Both the position numbers and the translations under genes were made by a program. A model generated the notes under the pieces. That model searched no databases. It saw only the letters and a list, made by a program, of their open reading frames with translations, and had not been told where the DNA came from. A stretch of 49,222 bases of DNA from Stemphylium vesicarium. Lineage: Eukaryota > Ascomycota > Dothideomycetes > Pleosporales > Pleosporaceae. This document shows, one piece after another, positions 20,521 to 30,734 of this stretch (the stretch's first letter is position 1; the number at the start of each line of letters is the position of its first letter). The stretch is from the NCBI GenBank assembly GCA_004380135.1, contig QXCR01000192.1, positions 1 to 49,222 of the forward strand. The letters run 5' to 3'.

Positions 20521-23500
20521 TTTGCCAACGCACTAAAGCTGTTGGCTGTTGAAAGGAGTGACAAGTAGTTGGTAAAAAGAATGAAAGTCCAACAACGGAC
20601 GGGTTGCATCGATTGAATGCCCTCCTGGGCCCAGTTATACATTGCTGGTAGCTACTTACCTCCAAGCCCTAACCATGCCGCAATGATACTCACCCGTGAC
20701 ATTGTCGAGCATGTATGCCAGGGTGTCTTCGTCACCTCCTGTAGTTATCCCGGGGATACGAGTTTCAGGAGTAAAACTGTGGGTGACATGCTGGACAGGG
20801 CGCATCCAGGATCCATAGTGCGGTGGAGCGATCGCCGTGAGACCACTTGTAGCTGGTGCTGCTGCACAAATTGCGGTCTGTCGATGTTGAAAAGGGCGCA
20901 GCCAATGTAACCACCTCGTATGTGGCATGATATTGGGCTAGACGTCCACCCGGGTCTATCTCTAAGCGAGAAATTGACCATTTGACTCTTCCTCATTGCA
21001 CCCCTAGAGCAACTCCTGAATGTTTCGAGGCTTCGACATGCACTAATAGAGCAGGATGACTGAGTAAGCTCGCGGTTCCTGCCGCTATCGGACCGTTAGA
21101 ACAATGCGATCGAGTGAGTAGAACCGAGATGTTGTCCTAGATACTAGACCATGCGCCCTATGACCCGGAGTTTGGTGTTGCGACTGGCGAGGCTGAGCTC
21201 CAGCTAAGCACTGTCCTCACTCAATGTAGTTGCCAGACCCGGGTGAGATCTGCAGGCAAGCTCCATGCTAGCTTTTTCCAAGCGAATATTCATCTAGTAA
21301 GAGCATGAACGACATTTCCTGATCAGGCTAGTCGGGCCGTCTTTGGTAATCTTCCGAGATCCAACTCTCGCGCTTCCTTCTCTGCACTGCAGGATGAATT
21401 GAGAGGCTACATTGTGATCGACTTGCACACGCAATCGGTATTTGATCGTTGCTGTCCATGGTAATTGGCTGATACCTGCAATCAAGCGTCTTGTTGAGAC
21501 TGCGCGTCATGACATTACAACGGTCAGATCAGTCAGCCAACGGGCTGCAGGGTTGACGGCGATGCATGTCCAGGCGCGGGGATCCACACAAGCGCAAAAG
21601 AAATCCATTCGTGGACATGAACTGCAGGACGACTGTCGTCAGATACTAAAACGCGGCTCCGCTTGCCCGGGTCAAGGTGTGTTTCGAACTGCTAAGCTGC
21701 CTTGCTGCGCCACGCTTGTTTCAGAGTTAGCAAGAACGTGAATGTTCTCGTTCAGTAGCGCGTTGCTCACCGCTTGCTGTATGGATCGTGATACCAAATG
21801 ACACCAATTGCATGGCTTATCTAACTGCGACTTCGCAATACCGCCTTCAGACTTGGGTCGCAGTAAACCCTGTCGCTTTCGTGCTGACTCAGGGCAGCAA
21901 TGCGGTGTTACTTCATGCTATCTGCATGCGGCATCCGTCCTAACCATCTGTTTCTCTCCGAGGTTCCGTCCTTCCTCGCAAGGCCCGAAACCGTGAGATA
22001 GGCCGTGGCAGTACCGTGATGTGCTGGGTTCAGCCGAATAGCGAGTGCATACAATTCGGCGCAGTATAAAAGGCATGATCTACCTTTATACGCGCCGTCT
22101 CACTAAATCGGTGGGCGTTGTCGTACAAACATGAACGATCTAGAGGTTGTACGAAGATCTCAGAGATCAAAAGGCCAAATTGCCCCAACGAGTCCCGCTC
22201 ATTCCTTCCAAAGCGATGCTTTTCGACAATCATCCTCAGGAACAACATCCGGAATGCAATCTTTGTCTTCTCTCGCGATACGCCGGTCGTGATGCACACT
22301 GTCACGGGTGCCCCTATGGTTAGTTCCAGCTGTTCGTGACCGCGTAGTCCTGCACTGTCTATCATCCTAGAGGTATCGCTAAGGTGGTTCAGGCGGGCCG
22401 TCGCAGGCGTCGCATCAGACGGGAAATATTTCTAACATCGGACCATCGCCATAGGCGGTATTGGTCGGCCGAGCTGAGGCACGGTGACACAGGATGATGC
22501 AGGTCCCTGAACTAGCGTGCGGCTAAGGCAGCACCGGCATTTAGTCAGCCAATGAAAGACGGCACGATGTGTACTCTATTTGTGGCTGTGCAGTTTCTCC
22601 GTCGCTCTCCCTGGGATAAGTGAAAAGGAACCAGTGTTGAGCAGACTAATCCCTTGTCTGTGCAGATTCGTCAGCCAGAGTCAGCGTGACTGGAAGGTCC
22701 GCTTTTTCGTTCTCGTTTACATTCCATGTCACATCGCAGGTACCCCTAGCAGAAACTCCACACCCCACATATCATCTATAGTTGTGGCTGTCTGCGTTGA
22801 CCGCTACAGCGTTCATACTGGCTAGTAGCATGGGCTGCCATTTCGTGATGCCCATCTTTTCGTGCTTCAGGTTTGAGCCTGGGTACGAAGAAGTCACTGT
22901 CAAGGCCAAGTGCCGTCTGGCGTACCTGTCGAGAAGAATCGGATGCTGTTGGCCGCAAGGGGGAGCTATGGCCTTGCATGCCACGGCCCGGACAACAAGG
23001 AAGCTTTGTGGACGAGCCGGCTTGATGGCACCGAGAAGAGGGCCGAAGTAGGTAGCGGTAGGAAAGAGACAGGGGATGCTTCGACCGTTGGATGCCTCGT
23101 CAGATCAGGAGAAAACGAGATTTCGCCTGGACTTGAAGCTGATCCGTTCCGATATCAAATACCAGCACTGTCAGCCGATTGTTGAGGAAAGATACATCAA
23201 AAGTTGTTGACACCATTGCCCAAGCACGGGTGCACTCCATCAGGTAGAAAGTTGAGGGCCTTGTATGGCATCAGCCTCTGGAAAATCTTGTATGCAGATG
23301 TGTGGGCGACTTCCATTCTCTCATAATGCCAAAAATAGACTGGGCTATGACTGCAGTCTCTTAGAATATGAAATTAGCGAAAGCCTTTGTCATGGTGAAG
23401 TGGAGAACAGCTTTGATTAGTTGTGGCTGGATGTGTGGGGTATCCTGCTACTAGAACGACCATCATTTGTTTCTTCTCTGACAGGCGGTTCTGACACTAT

Positions 23501-23587
23501 GGAAAGGCGCGGGTGGAAATGGACGTTGCTACCACCACCAAAAACAACTTCTCCTTTCCACTGTTGCGTTGGCCCCTAATCAGCCGT
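20521..23587. other. 3.1-kb gene-poor region
   Basis: No reading frame here shows a recognisable domain or credible multi-exon structure. A good TATA box at 22065-22071 stands 66 bp before an ATG that opens only a 53-codon frame (22131-22292). No terminal inverted repeats, LTRs or transposase remnants were recognised. Contents therefore remain unexplained. Confidence 0.4.
22065..22071 (+). promoter_or_regulatory. Isolated TATA box
   Basis: TATAAAA followed by GG, 66 bp ahead of an ATG in good context (AAACATGA). The frame below it encodes 53 Ser/Gln-rich residues and ends at 22292; a longer spliced or non-coding transcript is possible. Confidence 0.3.
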
Positions 23588-24442
23588 CTACCCCAGGAGG
23601 CCCGACTGTCTGAGCCACCTCTCACACATTCCCGGCCACTCACTGACCGGCAAACCAGGCGTGTCCAGCGCGAATCCATGCGGCGCATCAGAAAAAACAT
23701 GTAGTTCCACGGCCGCGCCTGTCTTTGTGATGCCCTCCACCAGGCGATAAGCGTTCACAACTGGAATGACCGGATCATTCGCAGCATACACCACAAAAGT
23801 CGGCGGGACCGAACCTTGTAGCTGGACATCAGGCTGCATGATATCATACAGTTCCTGTTTCTCCGGCGGCGCCAGCGCAGGCTTGTTCGGAACGACCTGC
23901 CTTCCCTTTGCGTTTGTGGAGATCGGTGCGTATCCGATAATCGAAAAGTCGAGCGTTGGCATCTTCATGACAGCTTCTGACTTGTTCCAGCTATCCGGGT
24001 ACTTGGAAAGTAGACAAGCCGCGAGATGCCCTCCAGACGACAAACCGCACAGGCCCATCCCGCTCTTTGCAAACCCCTTCTCCTCAATCATTCGTAAAGC
24101 CACTCGGGCATCATCCACAGGCGCTTGGGCACCGCTTTCCTTATTCGGAAACCGATGCAGTAAGACGAATGCGTGGAAACCTAGGCTAGACAGCCATCGC
24201 GCTACTTGCACACCTTCTCGCCCTACCTGCAGCTCGACGTATCCGCCGCCACCAAAGATTAATACGCTGCGTCCGTTGGAAGGGGCCGTAGGATTGAAGC
24301 CGAATATACAAGGATGTGTTATGGACGTTGCGATCGCTTGATCAATCCCTTTGGAAGTGTCGAGCTCGAAGCTGTCGGGAGCGGGCGAGTCTTTGTAGAG
24401 AGACCAACTATGGTCTGCTGCGACAGGGTTCGAAGATGACAT
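23588..24442 (-). CDS. Alpha/beta hydrolase (esterase, BD-FAE/hormone-sensitive-lipase-like)
   Basis: Serine hydrolase acting on small carbohydrate or ester substrates; exact substrate unknown. Single exon, 284 residues, no signal peptide, probably cytosolic. Fold elements: glycine-rich oxyanion strand-turn LIFGGGGYVEL (about 61-71), VLLHRFP, nucleophile elbow GLSSGG with Ser135, acid residue in VVYAANDPVIP, and His in SDAPHGFAL near the C-terminus. This order matches acetyl-xylan-esterase-like alpha/beta hydrolases (pectin acetylesterase / BD-FAE clan). ATG at 24442 is preceded by a plausible UTR. The neighbourhood on both sides is gene-poor, so no pathway context is available. Confidence 0.9.
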   Translation of the reverse strand: MSSSNPVAADHSWSLYKDSPAPDSFELDTSKGIDQAIATSITHPCIFGFNPTAPSNGRSVLIFGGGGYVELQVGREGVQVARWLSSLGFHAFVLLHRFPNKESGAQAPVDDARVALRMIEEKGFAKSGMGLCGLSSGGHLAACLLSKYPDSWNKSEAVMKMPTLDFSIIGYAPISTNAKGRQVVPNKPALAPPEKQELYDIMQPDVQLQGSVPPTFVVYAANDPVIPVVNAYRLVEGITKTGAAVELHVFSDAPHGFALDTPGLPVSEWPGMCERWLRQSGLLG

Positions 24443-25862
24443 ATTTCTGGCAGCTGAATAATTGATTGAGAGTGTTCGTGTTTGAATTGAGGGGCTACAT
24501 GTGAGTGGAAGAAGAAGGTGATGGGCCTCGGGGTGTCAATGAACCGAGATGACCGAGCCGTTGCGGATGAGAACATGTGTTCTGTATTCACGATTGCCTG
24601 TAACCCACAGCTCCACCCTGACCTCTGTACACCAAGGTTTTCCGGCAAGTCGATGTGTCGCCAGCAGCTGCCGTCTGCATTTCAGGTGCTTTGCTTATGT
24701 AACAGTCGATTGTTGTGGCAGGCAATGCGTCTCTGCATTTGTACCAGCCTCACCGGTGGAATCTCAAGGCCTGCCGATTCGATATTAACAAAATAATTTG
24801 GTCACCATTCAACCCGAAATGGGAGAATTTTGAGCACGAGGCATTGATGATCGCATCATTGACCTTGGCAGCCAGACGCGTTTGCCGGGGTCAACGCTCG
24901 TTATGATCGAGTAGAATGTGCGGGCACGACGGTGTGGCTGCGAGTTGAACCCTGCCATTCTGGCGTTCGCCATGCGGGCTCTTACATATTCAGTTTTGAA
25001 GAGGAAAGAGGATAAGTAATTCCATACTAAAGCATGAAGAATGTATACGTTTGACACAATGGCTAGGCGTTGCTGACGATCCTGAGAAGACGCAACTCAT
25101 CGCCCAGAATATGTCCATGTCGTAATCGTACGTTTGAGAAATGACTACGTACTCGAGTGTCAGACGTTCACACAGCGCTGAGGCGAGTCTTGGCATCCGA
25201 CGTGTCTCAGGATGGCGTCAGTCGACCACGATAACGTGATGACGTCGTCTGAAAACGCTAGAATCTGACATGTGAAGGAAAGCCGGCAGCCAAGCAAATT
25301 CAAGCCGACTCTCCGCCCTCGACTTCCCGATGAAACAGCAAAAATTCATCTTCCCTCTGTCCGGGCCAGTGAGCGCGTTTCGTAGATGTCAAAAGAGTCA
25401 TTCTCGACCCGCACTGGTCACCAAAAAGACTGGTCAAGATCGAAAAAAGGCTTCTAGCTGGCTTCTTAGAATGCACCACGGCGAGCCTCAACATCGGCCC
25501 TGAAAATCTCAGCCGCGCTAGCGGCTAACAGTGGGGCTGCACGCGTTATCATCACTCCACTTAGCGGCGTGAGGCGAGCGTGGCGCATCATCTTGATGTC
25601 GTTCGACGCAAATTCTCGAAATACGCGGGACAAGTCGGGATGGTTTTGCACACGATTTTTGCTCGCCAAGGGCATGTTTCGCTATGCTTGTCTAAGGGTG
25701 ATGTGGGAGACCGGAGGCGTTGAAGCTTGTATAAGAAGACCAGAACGGTTCTGCAGACTTGAGCATCACAGCAATCCATTCCACAATCACTCCAATTCTA
25801 CGACTTTGACAGCCTATCCCATACGTCATATCGCTCCATAAGCACATCTTCCAATCACCAAC
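24443..25862. other. 1.4-kb intergenic region, no supported gene
   Basis: Carries the 5' flanks of the alpha/beta hydrolase (-) and of the small gene beginning at 25863 (+). Short open frames lack domains. The CA-rich, start-free stretch just before 25863 looks like a 5' UTR. Confidence 0.4.
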
Positions 25863-26128
25863 ATGCCTTCCTTCAAAGGTACGCTTTCCGCCTTCTGTGC
25901 ACCCCGCATTCGTGCTCCATACTAATCAGGCATACAGACTCCGTTTCTTCAACCCCAGCCGCTGCGTCGGGCGTCCCAACTCCAGCCTCGACCACCGCAT
26001 CCACTTCTACCCGCGAAACTCTCCACGCTGCTTCAGCCGCGCTAGGCCTTACATCACAAGGGCTGGATCTTTGCCCTCACTGCTTCCGCGAGATGTCGCA
26101 CTGCAATGAGAGGTTCGAGTTCGCTTAG
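25863..26128 (+). CDS. Very small two-exon protein with CxxC motif, unknown function
   Basis: Predicted from splice signals, since it is too short to stand out as an open frame. ATG at 25863, exon 1 of 16 nt to 25878, a 59-nt intron (GTACGC donor, CTAAT branch, ACAG acceptor) and exon 2 to the TAG at 26126-26128 give 68 residues. The first half is Ala/Ser/Thr/Pro-rich; the second half contains LCPHC and SHC, three cysteines and two histidines that could bind zinc. No signal peptide. The 5' leader is CA/TC-rich with a start context ACCAACATG. It is not a family I recognise, and a chance structure cannot be excluded. Confidence 0.45.
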
Positions 26129-26885
26129 TTGCGTCACGACTTCGATAAGCACGACAGACATCTACGATACACGGCGTTGTACTGCATCAGGACCCAAGAG
26201 CTCGCAGTGATATGCGAATGCTCGCTGGGGCTACGAATTTCCTTTGGTCCTTTGGCATGGCACGGGTTATTGGCTGGGCAGCATAGGTGGCGTTAGCATG
26301 GCATACCCCACTTTAGGAGTCGGAACTCGCATTTGGAGGACACATATTGCATCGCATCTCTATCAATTCTACATTTCTCCAGATATTCGATTCTTCTTAC
26401 TTTGCCATTGCGTGTAGTTGATGACTGTTAGTACTGGTAGACCGCAAACATGTCCTGCGCATGTGCTGCAGGTGTAAGTGAGCTCCATCCAGGGCTTCCA
26501 TAAACATAACTCATTCTTCCCAAGCGCATTCTGCAATTCTTACTCATTCACAGTGATACTAAGACGATATGTTGGGCGACGTCTTAATAGCGGTGAGGAC
26601 CTCGAACCTTTGAGCACTGACGTCACTACTTTCCGCTATCCCCCACACGCTCGCGAGCCAACACCCAATGTTTCGTTTCGATGAACAGAGTACTCAGCTC
26701 CCTAGATGCCATTTACTTGCAACGCCGTACAGTGTCGGTGTGGGGAAGAACTGCTCGCACGGCGATCCCGCCGATACCCGGATGGAGCTGCCGCAGTGCG
26801 TTAGTCTGATCGCCTTGCACGACAAGATAAGACTTTTCCCCCAACACCAAACGCTTCGCACATCTGCAAGCCAAACTTCAACAAG
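26129..26885 (+). promoter_or_regulatory. Upstream region of the MFS transporter
   Basis: 757 bp with no supported gene. It includes the CRE palindrome at 26618-26625. The last 60 bp before the ATG are CA-rich, typical of fungal leaders. Confidence 0.4.
26618..26625. promoter_or_regulatory. CRE/ATF palindrome TGACGTCA
   Basis: Perfect TGACGTCA 261 bp before the MFS start, at normal promoter distance. Consensus for ATF/CREB bZIP regulators; binding is inferred. Confidence 0.45.
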
Positions 26886-28496
26886 ATGGCTGTGACGCAG
26901 GAACCGAGATGCGCTTCGCCCGCTGAAGAAACAACGCCTCTCCTTCCACGCGAGGAATCGAAAGAAGGAGATGGGAAGCGGCCTGGTCTCTCGGTATTAT
27001 TCCGCGCTCTGCTATGCGCCTTCCTTGTATCTTTGACCTTCGGAATCACACAAGTTCCGATCCTCTATGCTTTCCGCATTATGACCTGCGATGCGTATTA
27101 CGAGCACCATGCACCGGACCCCAATGCTACCGACATTTGCGCCCGACGCGAGATTGAAGCAGGTGCAGCCCGGTCTTTCGCCGTCCTCGCTTCCTCAACG
27201 ACGATATTCGGCCTTGTCAACCTGCTCGTTGCCGGCTGGACGATCAAACGGCTGGGTGTGAAATTGGCTCTTATCATCCAGATCTTTTGGCCTGCCGTTC
27301 GTCTGCTTGCCCAGAACATTGGCATTATGCATGGCAGCAGCGTTGGAATCATGATTGTGCAGTCGTCGCAAATCATCACGGTCGTTGGCGGTCCTAACGG
27401 CTACGTTCTCTGCCTCAACTCACTAGTCGCTGACATTGTTGGGCACGAGGCGCGGACAGGAGCGTTGGGTCGTCTTCAAGGTTGCATGTACTTTGGCAGT
27501 GCTATTGGGTTCCTCATCGGTGGCGTTGTAGGCGACTACTTTGGCATTCTTGCTCCGTTCCGTATGACATTGGCACTTTTCCTGCTATGCTGTGCATATG
27601 TTGCGGTGTCTCTACCTGCCATGGGTCCGCCCAAAGAGGATGAAAACGCAAAACCCCGCCAGAGCACCGGCATCGCGCGATTCTTCGGCCCTCTTTGTAT
27701 CTTCGCATTACAGAAATGGGAGCTTCCAAATGGACGCATACGCCTTCAATTCGGAGCATTGACGCTCGGTATCGGTGTTTTTCTGGGAATCCTCGCGACA
27801 GGCTATATTCCCGTGCTACTTCAGATGTATGCAACCGCCGAATTTAGCTTTGGTACTAAAGAGAACGGGGCATTGATATTCCTATATTCGTCACTAAGGG
27901 GCGGCTTCCTATCCATTATTTTTCCTCGTATCATCGCCACCGGACGAAAATGGCTTGGTGATGTTGGCAACAAGAAAGAGGAGGAAGGAGGAGAATCGCT
28001 AGTCCAAGTCCATGTCATACCGCCTACACCAGCTGTCACGGAAACCGTTGATCCTCTGGAAAATGAGGAGCCTCCAAACCCCGAACTGGCCAAAGAGCAA
28101 GAGACTTATGCATTTGATCTATTCTACGCGCGTTTCAGTCTGCTTCTCGATGGCATCTTGACAGGTGTTGCTGTCTTCGTATCAGAAGGGTGGCAGATGT
28201 ATCTCGTAGCTGTATTATTGCCATTCGCTGCAGGAACCGGTGCTGCGTCAAAAGGGTCAGTTCTCCAGATGCTTCCGGAAAGTGACCGCGTGGACGCATT
28301 GAGCGGCATCACGCTCGTGGAGAACATTGCGCGATTATCGACTACAGCAGTATTTGGACTAGCTTTTGCCGCGCTCGCTGAAGTGGGACAAAGTCATCTC
28401 ACTTTCGTTTGTAACGCTGCTGTCGCGTTGCTAGGCTTTCTTGTGTTGCTTTTCTCGCGCTTCCCGCCAAAGGGCAGCCGTCGCGTGGGCAGTTGA
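26886..28496 (+). CDS. Major facilitator superfamily transporter
   Basis: Twelve-helix proton-coupled or facilitative transporter; the substrate cannot be named. Single exon, 536 residues. The cytosolic N-terminus has TTPLLPREE, an acidic dileucine-like sorting motif often found in vacuolar or endosomal MFS proteins. Hydrophobic helices run from VLFRALLCAFLVSLTFGI onward. A longer first loop has a sequon (NAT) and cysteines, GYVLCLNSLVADIV-GHEARTGALGRLQG resembles the MFS motif between helices 4 and 5, and a central cytoplasmic loop follows helix 6. A second acidic loop with many Glu and Pro sits near residues 365-410. The overall pattern resembles the PCFT/HCP1-like and TCR-like MFS groups; general MFS assignment is secure, subfamily is not. 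Confidence 0.9.
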   Translation: MAVTQEPRCASPAEETTPLLPREESKEGDGKRPGLSVLFRALLCAFLVSLTFGITQVPILYAFRIMTCDAYYEHHAPDPNATDICARREIEAGAARSFAVLASSTTIFGLVNLLVAGWTIKRLGVKLALIIQIFWPAVRLLAQNIGIMHGSSVGIMIVQSSQIITVVGGPNGYVLCLNSLVADIVGHEARTGALGRLQGCMYFGSAIGFLIGGVVGDYFGILAPFRMTLALFLLCCAYVAVSLPAMGPPKEDENAKPRQSTGIARFFGPLCIFALQKWELPNGRIRLQFGALTLGIGVFLGILATGYIPVLLQMYATAEFSFGTKENGALIFLYSSLRGGFLSIIFPRIIATGRKWLGDVGNKKEEEGGESLVQVHVIPPTPAVTETVDPLENEEPPNPELAKEQETYAFDLFYARFSLLLDGILTGVAVFVSEGWQMYLVAVLLPFAAGTGAASKGSVLQMLPESDRVDALSGITLVENIARLSTTAVFGLAFAALAEVGQSHLTFVCNAAVALLGFLVLLFSRFPPKGSRRVGS

Positions 28497-28925
28497 GGAG
28501 ACATCGTTTGCAGAACACTCCACATCCTTATAGAGAGATAAATTTCCGGATATACCAGACACTATGCGATTCAGCCTCGATCTCGGTGTAGTAGGAGCCT
28601 TCCACGAAGTTTCACATTCGCTTAGGCCTGCGAATGCCCAGGTGGTCATCACACACTAGCGCTGCTTATAGACCAGATAATATTGTGGCGCAAAGTCTAG
28701 CCTACGCGGTCTCGAGTTGTTTATAAAAGCTAGTTTTTTGTGTAAAAACTGGCCGAAATGGCTTGGCAGCTGCCTACCTGGGCTTGAGGCTTACTTCTCA
28801 GATTGCGAGACCAAAGCTATAAATGACTACTAGAGCTACAACTTTGTCGAGTGACCGGGTGAGCATCTGGGTTGCTCGGCTTCTCACAGAGAACCTTCAC
28901 CAACAAGCACATTTCTCTCTCTACC
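28497..28925 (+). promoter_or_regulatory. Promoter region with two TATA-like boxes
   Basis: 429 bp after the MFS gene. TATAAAT at 28818-28824 lies about 100 bp before the next ATG at 28926; another TATAAAA is at about 28722-28728. Either could serve the secreted-protein gene. Confidence 0.45.
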
Positions 28926-29705
28926 ATGTCTAGATTCGTGATCACACTACTTCTCGCCAGCGCAACCAATGCAGAATATAATCTTACCTATATAAGGGCA
29001 TTCTGGTTTATGCCCCCAACGCTCACGTTAGTAACTTCCAACGAAATAGCGACAACCTATGAGCAAAACTGTCCTTCAACCACCAACGTCACACCCACAA
29101 CCTCCGCCTCGTCTTCGACGTCAGATTGGTACCCCGCATGTACGTTCAGCGGAAAAACTCCTCCAAAGCCGTGCTTCAAGGGATCTAATACATATGTAGC
29201 CCCCTCTGAACGCTCCGCCCTCGAAGCAAGCTACCTTTCCAGTATATTATCATACTACGAGACAGCGATACCCGCCACGACACCGCAGTCCCAACTCGTA
29301 AAGTGCGTACCATTCACTCTATTCCAAGGGCCAGAAACCTACGGCATCCGTCTTACCCATACCGAATCCGGTCTTATGACAAGAAACGGCGACTGCAGCT
29401 GGACAGGCGCCTTCACCGAGGTGCCCATCACATGCGACGGCGAGGTGAAGGGTACGATGTACAACAACGAGCTTTCTAGCGGCTCGCCAATGGTATTTCC
29501 GCAGACTGAGTTGAGATGGGGAACGGAGGTTGGGTTCGCGGTTGCGACGGTTGTGGAGAAGACACCCGAGGCCACGCTGCAGGATATCGGGGCTGCTGAT
29601 GTCACGGGCAGTGAAAGAGGGGCGGGTAGCGTGCTGCGGCCGACGGGGGTCGTGGGTATGGCGGGTTGCGCGTTCGCGGTTGGCGCGGCAGCTTGGGGGC
29701 TGTGA
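28926..29705 (+). CDS. Putative GPI-anchored secreted protein, unknown function
   Basis: Single exon, 259 residues. Signal peptide MSRFVITLLLASATNA with likely cleavage before EYN. The first part has sequons (NLT, NVT) and a Thr/Ser/Pro-rich segment near residues 50-75 likely to be O-glycosylated. About eight cysteines are spread through the middle (PAC, KPC, KCV, DCS, TCD). The C-terminus is a small hydrophobic tail (VVGMAGCAFAVGAAAWGL) after a Gly/Ser/Ala-rich stretch, which fits a GPI-attachment signal. The IATTYEQNC segment recalls a family of ascomycete cell-surface proteins of unknown function. Likely on the wall or plasma membrane; no enzymatic motif seen. Confidence 0.78.
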   Translation: MSRFVITLLLASATNAEYNLTYIRAFWFMPPTLTLVTSNEIATTYEQNCPSTTNVTPTTSASSSTSDWYPACTFSGKTPPKPCFKGSNTYVAPSERSALEASYLSSILSYYETAIPATTPQSQLVKCVPFTLFQGPETYGIRLTHTESGLMTRNGDCSWTGAFTEVPITCDGEVKGTMYNNELSSGSPMVFPQTELRWGTEVGFAVATVVEKTPEATLQDIGAADVTGSERGAGSVLRPTGVVGMAGCAFAVGAAAWGL

Positions 29706-30734
29706 AGCCGTCAATCGCGAAAAGCGATGACAGAACGTTCGATGAACATTGCATGTCGCGATTCATCTGAGGTGTTGAGTATCGCAGACTGCAGGGAATC
29801 ATGCGCAACTTCACATGTTACATTCCTGACTTCGCGTGGCGTACACAAACCTACCTGATACGCGCCCGATATTATCGATAATGTTACGTTCAGGCCGCCC
29901 AGGATTTCAGCCACACACTCGGTTTCTGCTCGCGCCCCGCACCATCGCACAGCAAGAATGCGAACCCGACCTCGTCAAAAAGATTCGTAGGTGAGAACCG
30001 CCTCCACATCCCGCGCGCCTACCGTTGATTGAAAAAACGTGGGGGTGTTTGTCTATTATGCAAGGTGCTTTCCTTTTCCGATAAACACCACCAACACGCT
30101 TAGTATGCAGTGGTGCATCATCGAGCGTAAGCATGTCTATTTGTTCGATCGTCGATGCAAATTGCACTTTAAGGTTGCGAAACGCGCGGTTTTCTGCACC
30201 GGAAAGTGGATTATGGTCAGGCTGTACACTGTTGGGGCAAGTTTCAGTTGCGCAGCGTCCTTTTGCCAGTTTGGGGTAGTCATGCCTGAGGTCTGTTAAT
30301 TGCTGACAGCCTGGCTTTGAAAGGGGACGTTGCATGCCGCGAGATTTCTGGCCAGCTAATGGTGATTGTGAGAGCATATTCCTTGCGGTTGGCGCGATTG
30401 CATGTTCGGTGGCTGTTCGTTTCCGCATTGTTTGTAGTAGCAGTAGCTTCAATTTTGGATGGGATTTCCAGTCAACATTTCGAGGGCTAGATATCATCAA
30501 ATTGGGCAGAATTCGTGGCAGTTCATCATGAGATGGATTGGATTTTGCATCGTCGAAAATGAGAGGCGCAGTGGAAGCGAGCGTGCTTGGGCAGTTAGGC
30601 GCTTGGAAGTGATTCTATCATCAATGTATTCTGGGCATTATAGGTTGTACCAGGCGCTTGGGAAAACCGCAATGGGCCATAAAGCAACATTGCAAAACCC
30701 GACGTGTTCGGGTATCACCGCACATATCACACAC
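29706..30734. other. 1-kb intergenic region between convergent genes
   Basis: Expected to contain two 3' ends. A 197-codon minus-strand frame (29907-30500) begins at a TTG and has no domain or codon-use support. The 20 bp before 30734 follow the symporter stop. Confidence 0.45.

Noticed and set aside
22030..22365. 111-codon minus-strand frame in the gene-poor region
   Set aside because: Balanced composition but no domain, and a TATA box points the other way; left as unsupported.
29907..30500. 197-codon minus-strand frame
   Set aside because: Starts at TTG, no domain, overlaps short frames on the other strand.
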